Positions 63,945 through 64,000 of a DNA stretch of 64,000 nucleotides are shown here, piece by piece (position 1 is the stretch's first letter; each line of letters begins with the position of its first letter). This DNA is from Gamsiella multidivaricata (taxonomy: Eukaryota > Mortierellomycota > Mortierellomycetes > Mortierellales > Mortierellaceae). The DNA lies in the NCBI RefSeq assembly GCF_025024155.1, contig NW_026251739.1, positions 62,001-126,000 on the forward strand, read 5' to 3'. The notes beneath the pieces were generated by a model. It was not told the DNA's origin. It saw only the letters and a program-made list of their open reading frames with translations, and did not search any database. A program made the position numbers and the translations under genes.

Positions 63945-64000
63945 ATGGACTCGTATGGTCACCTACACACCCTCAATCCATATCCCTACCGCTGTCAGGC
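63945..64000 (+). CDS. Possible start of a gene running off the window
   Basis: An ATG in a good context (CGCGATGGAC) after a C/T-rich leader opens a frame (MDSYGHLHTLNPYPYRCQ) that reaches the last base. Only 18 codons are visible, so neither coding status nor product can be judged. Confidence 0.3.
   Translation, partial: MDSYGHLHTLNPYPYRCQ

Overview
The window is nuclear DNA of a filamentous fungus. Genes lie close together on both strands, nearly all are split by short GT-AG introns with GTAAGT/GTATG-type donors, and non-coding DNA is full of homopolymer runs and microsatellites. The protein set is ordinary eukaryotic housekeeping. The best lineage clue is a decayed leucine-rich/RNI-like gene at 813-2960, which resembles (from memory, not a search) a family greatly expanded in Mortierellaceae, so a Mortierella/Linnemannia-type early-diverging fungus is the likely source. 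I found no rRNA, tRNA, CRISPR array or intact transposon.

Layout. 1-538: 3' end of a UCH37/UCHL5-type deubiquitinase. 813-2960: RNI-like pseudogene. 2961-6613: gene-poor stretch. 6614-15069: a compact block with a Sec14/CRAL-TRIO lipid-transfer protein, a hotdog thioesterase ending in the peroxisomal signal SKL, the SUMO E1 subunit Uba2 (10 exons) and a cytochrome P450 (4 exons). 17251-24701: a Pin4-like RRM/R3H RNA-binding protein, nascent polypeptide-associated complex alpha (its start codon split by an intron) and arginyl-tRNA synthetase. 26839-33350: a small acidic secreted protein, kynurenine 3-monooxygenase (7 exons), a MICOS Mic12/Mic13-like protein and an AIG1/FAR-17a membrane hydrolase. 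33894-34514: a second broken gene. 35688-38440: a 16-cysteine small protein and a stand-alone I9 protease inhibitor. 40172-46569: a roughly 1,900-residue multispan membrane protein with a 46-glutamine tract. 49033-61487: a Thr-rich single-pass surface protein, a RanBP2-type zinc-finger protein, a mitochondrial Sel1-repeat protein ending in a CaaX-like motif, an unrecognised 243-residue helical protein and a 1,117-residue coiled-coil/CxxC protein. A new gene may begin at 63945 and leave the window.

The genes do not form an obvious pathway or cluster. Several concern protein turnover and modification (UCH37, Uba2, I9 inhibitor), translation (NAC alpha, ArgRS), lipid or organelle biology (Sec14-like, thioesterase, AIG1, Mic12/13, Sel1) and NAD synthesis (KMO). 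I see no convincing undescribed multi-gene system. The most interesting items are gene-structure oddities (split ATG, 7-base and 13-base first coding exons, two apparent single-base losses in the polyQ gene), the targeting signals, and several unrecognised cysteine-rich proteins. Exon boundaries come from reading-frame continuity and GT/AG signals only; no transcript or database evidence was available.
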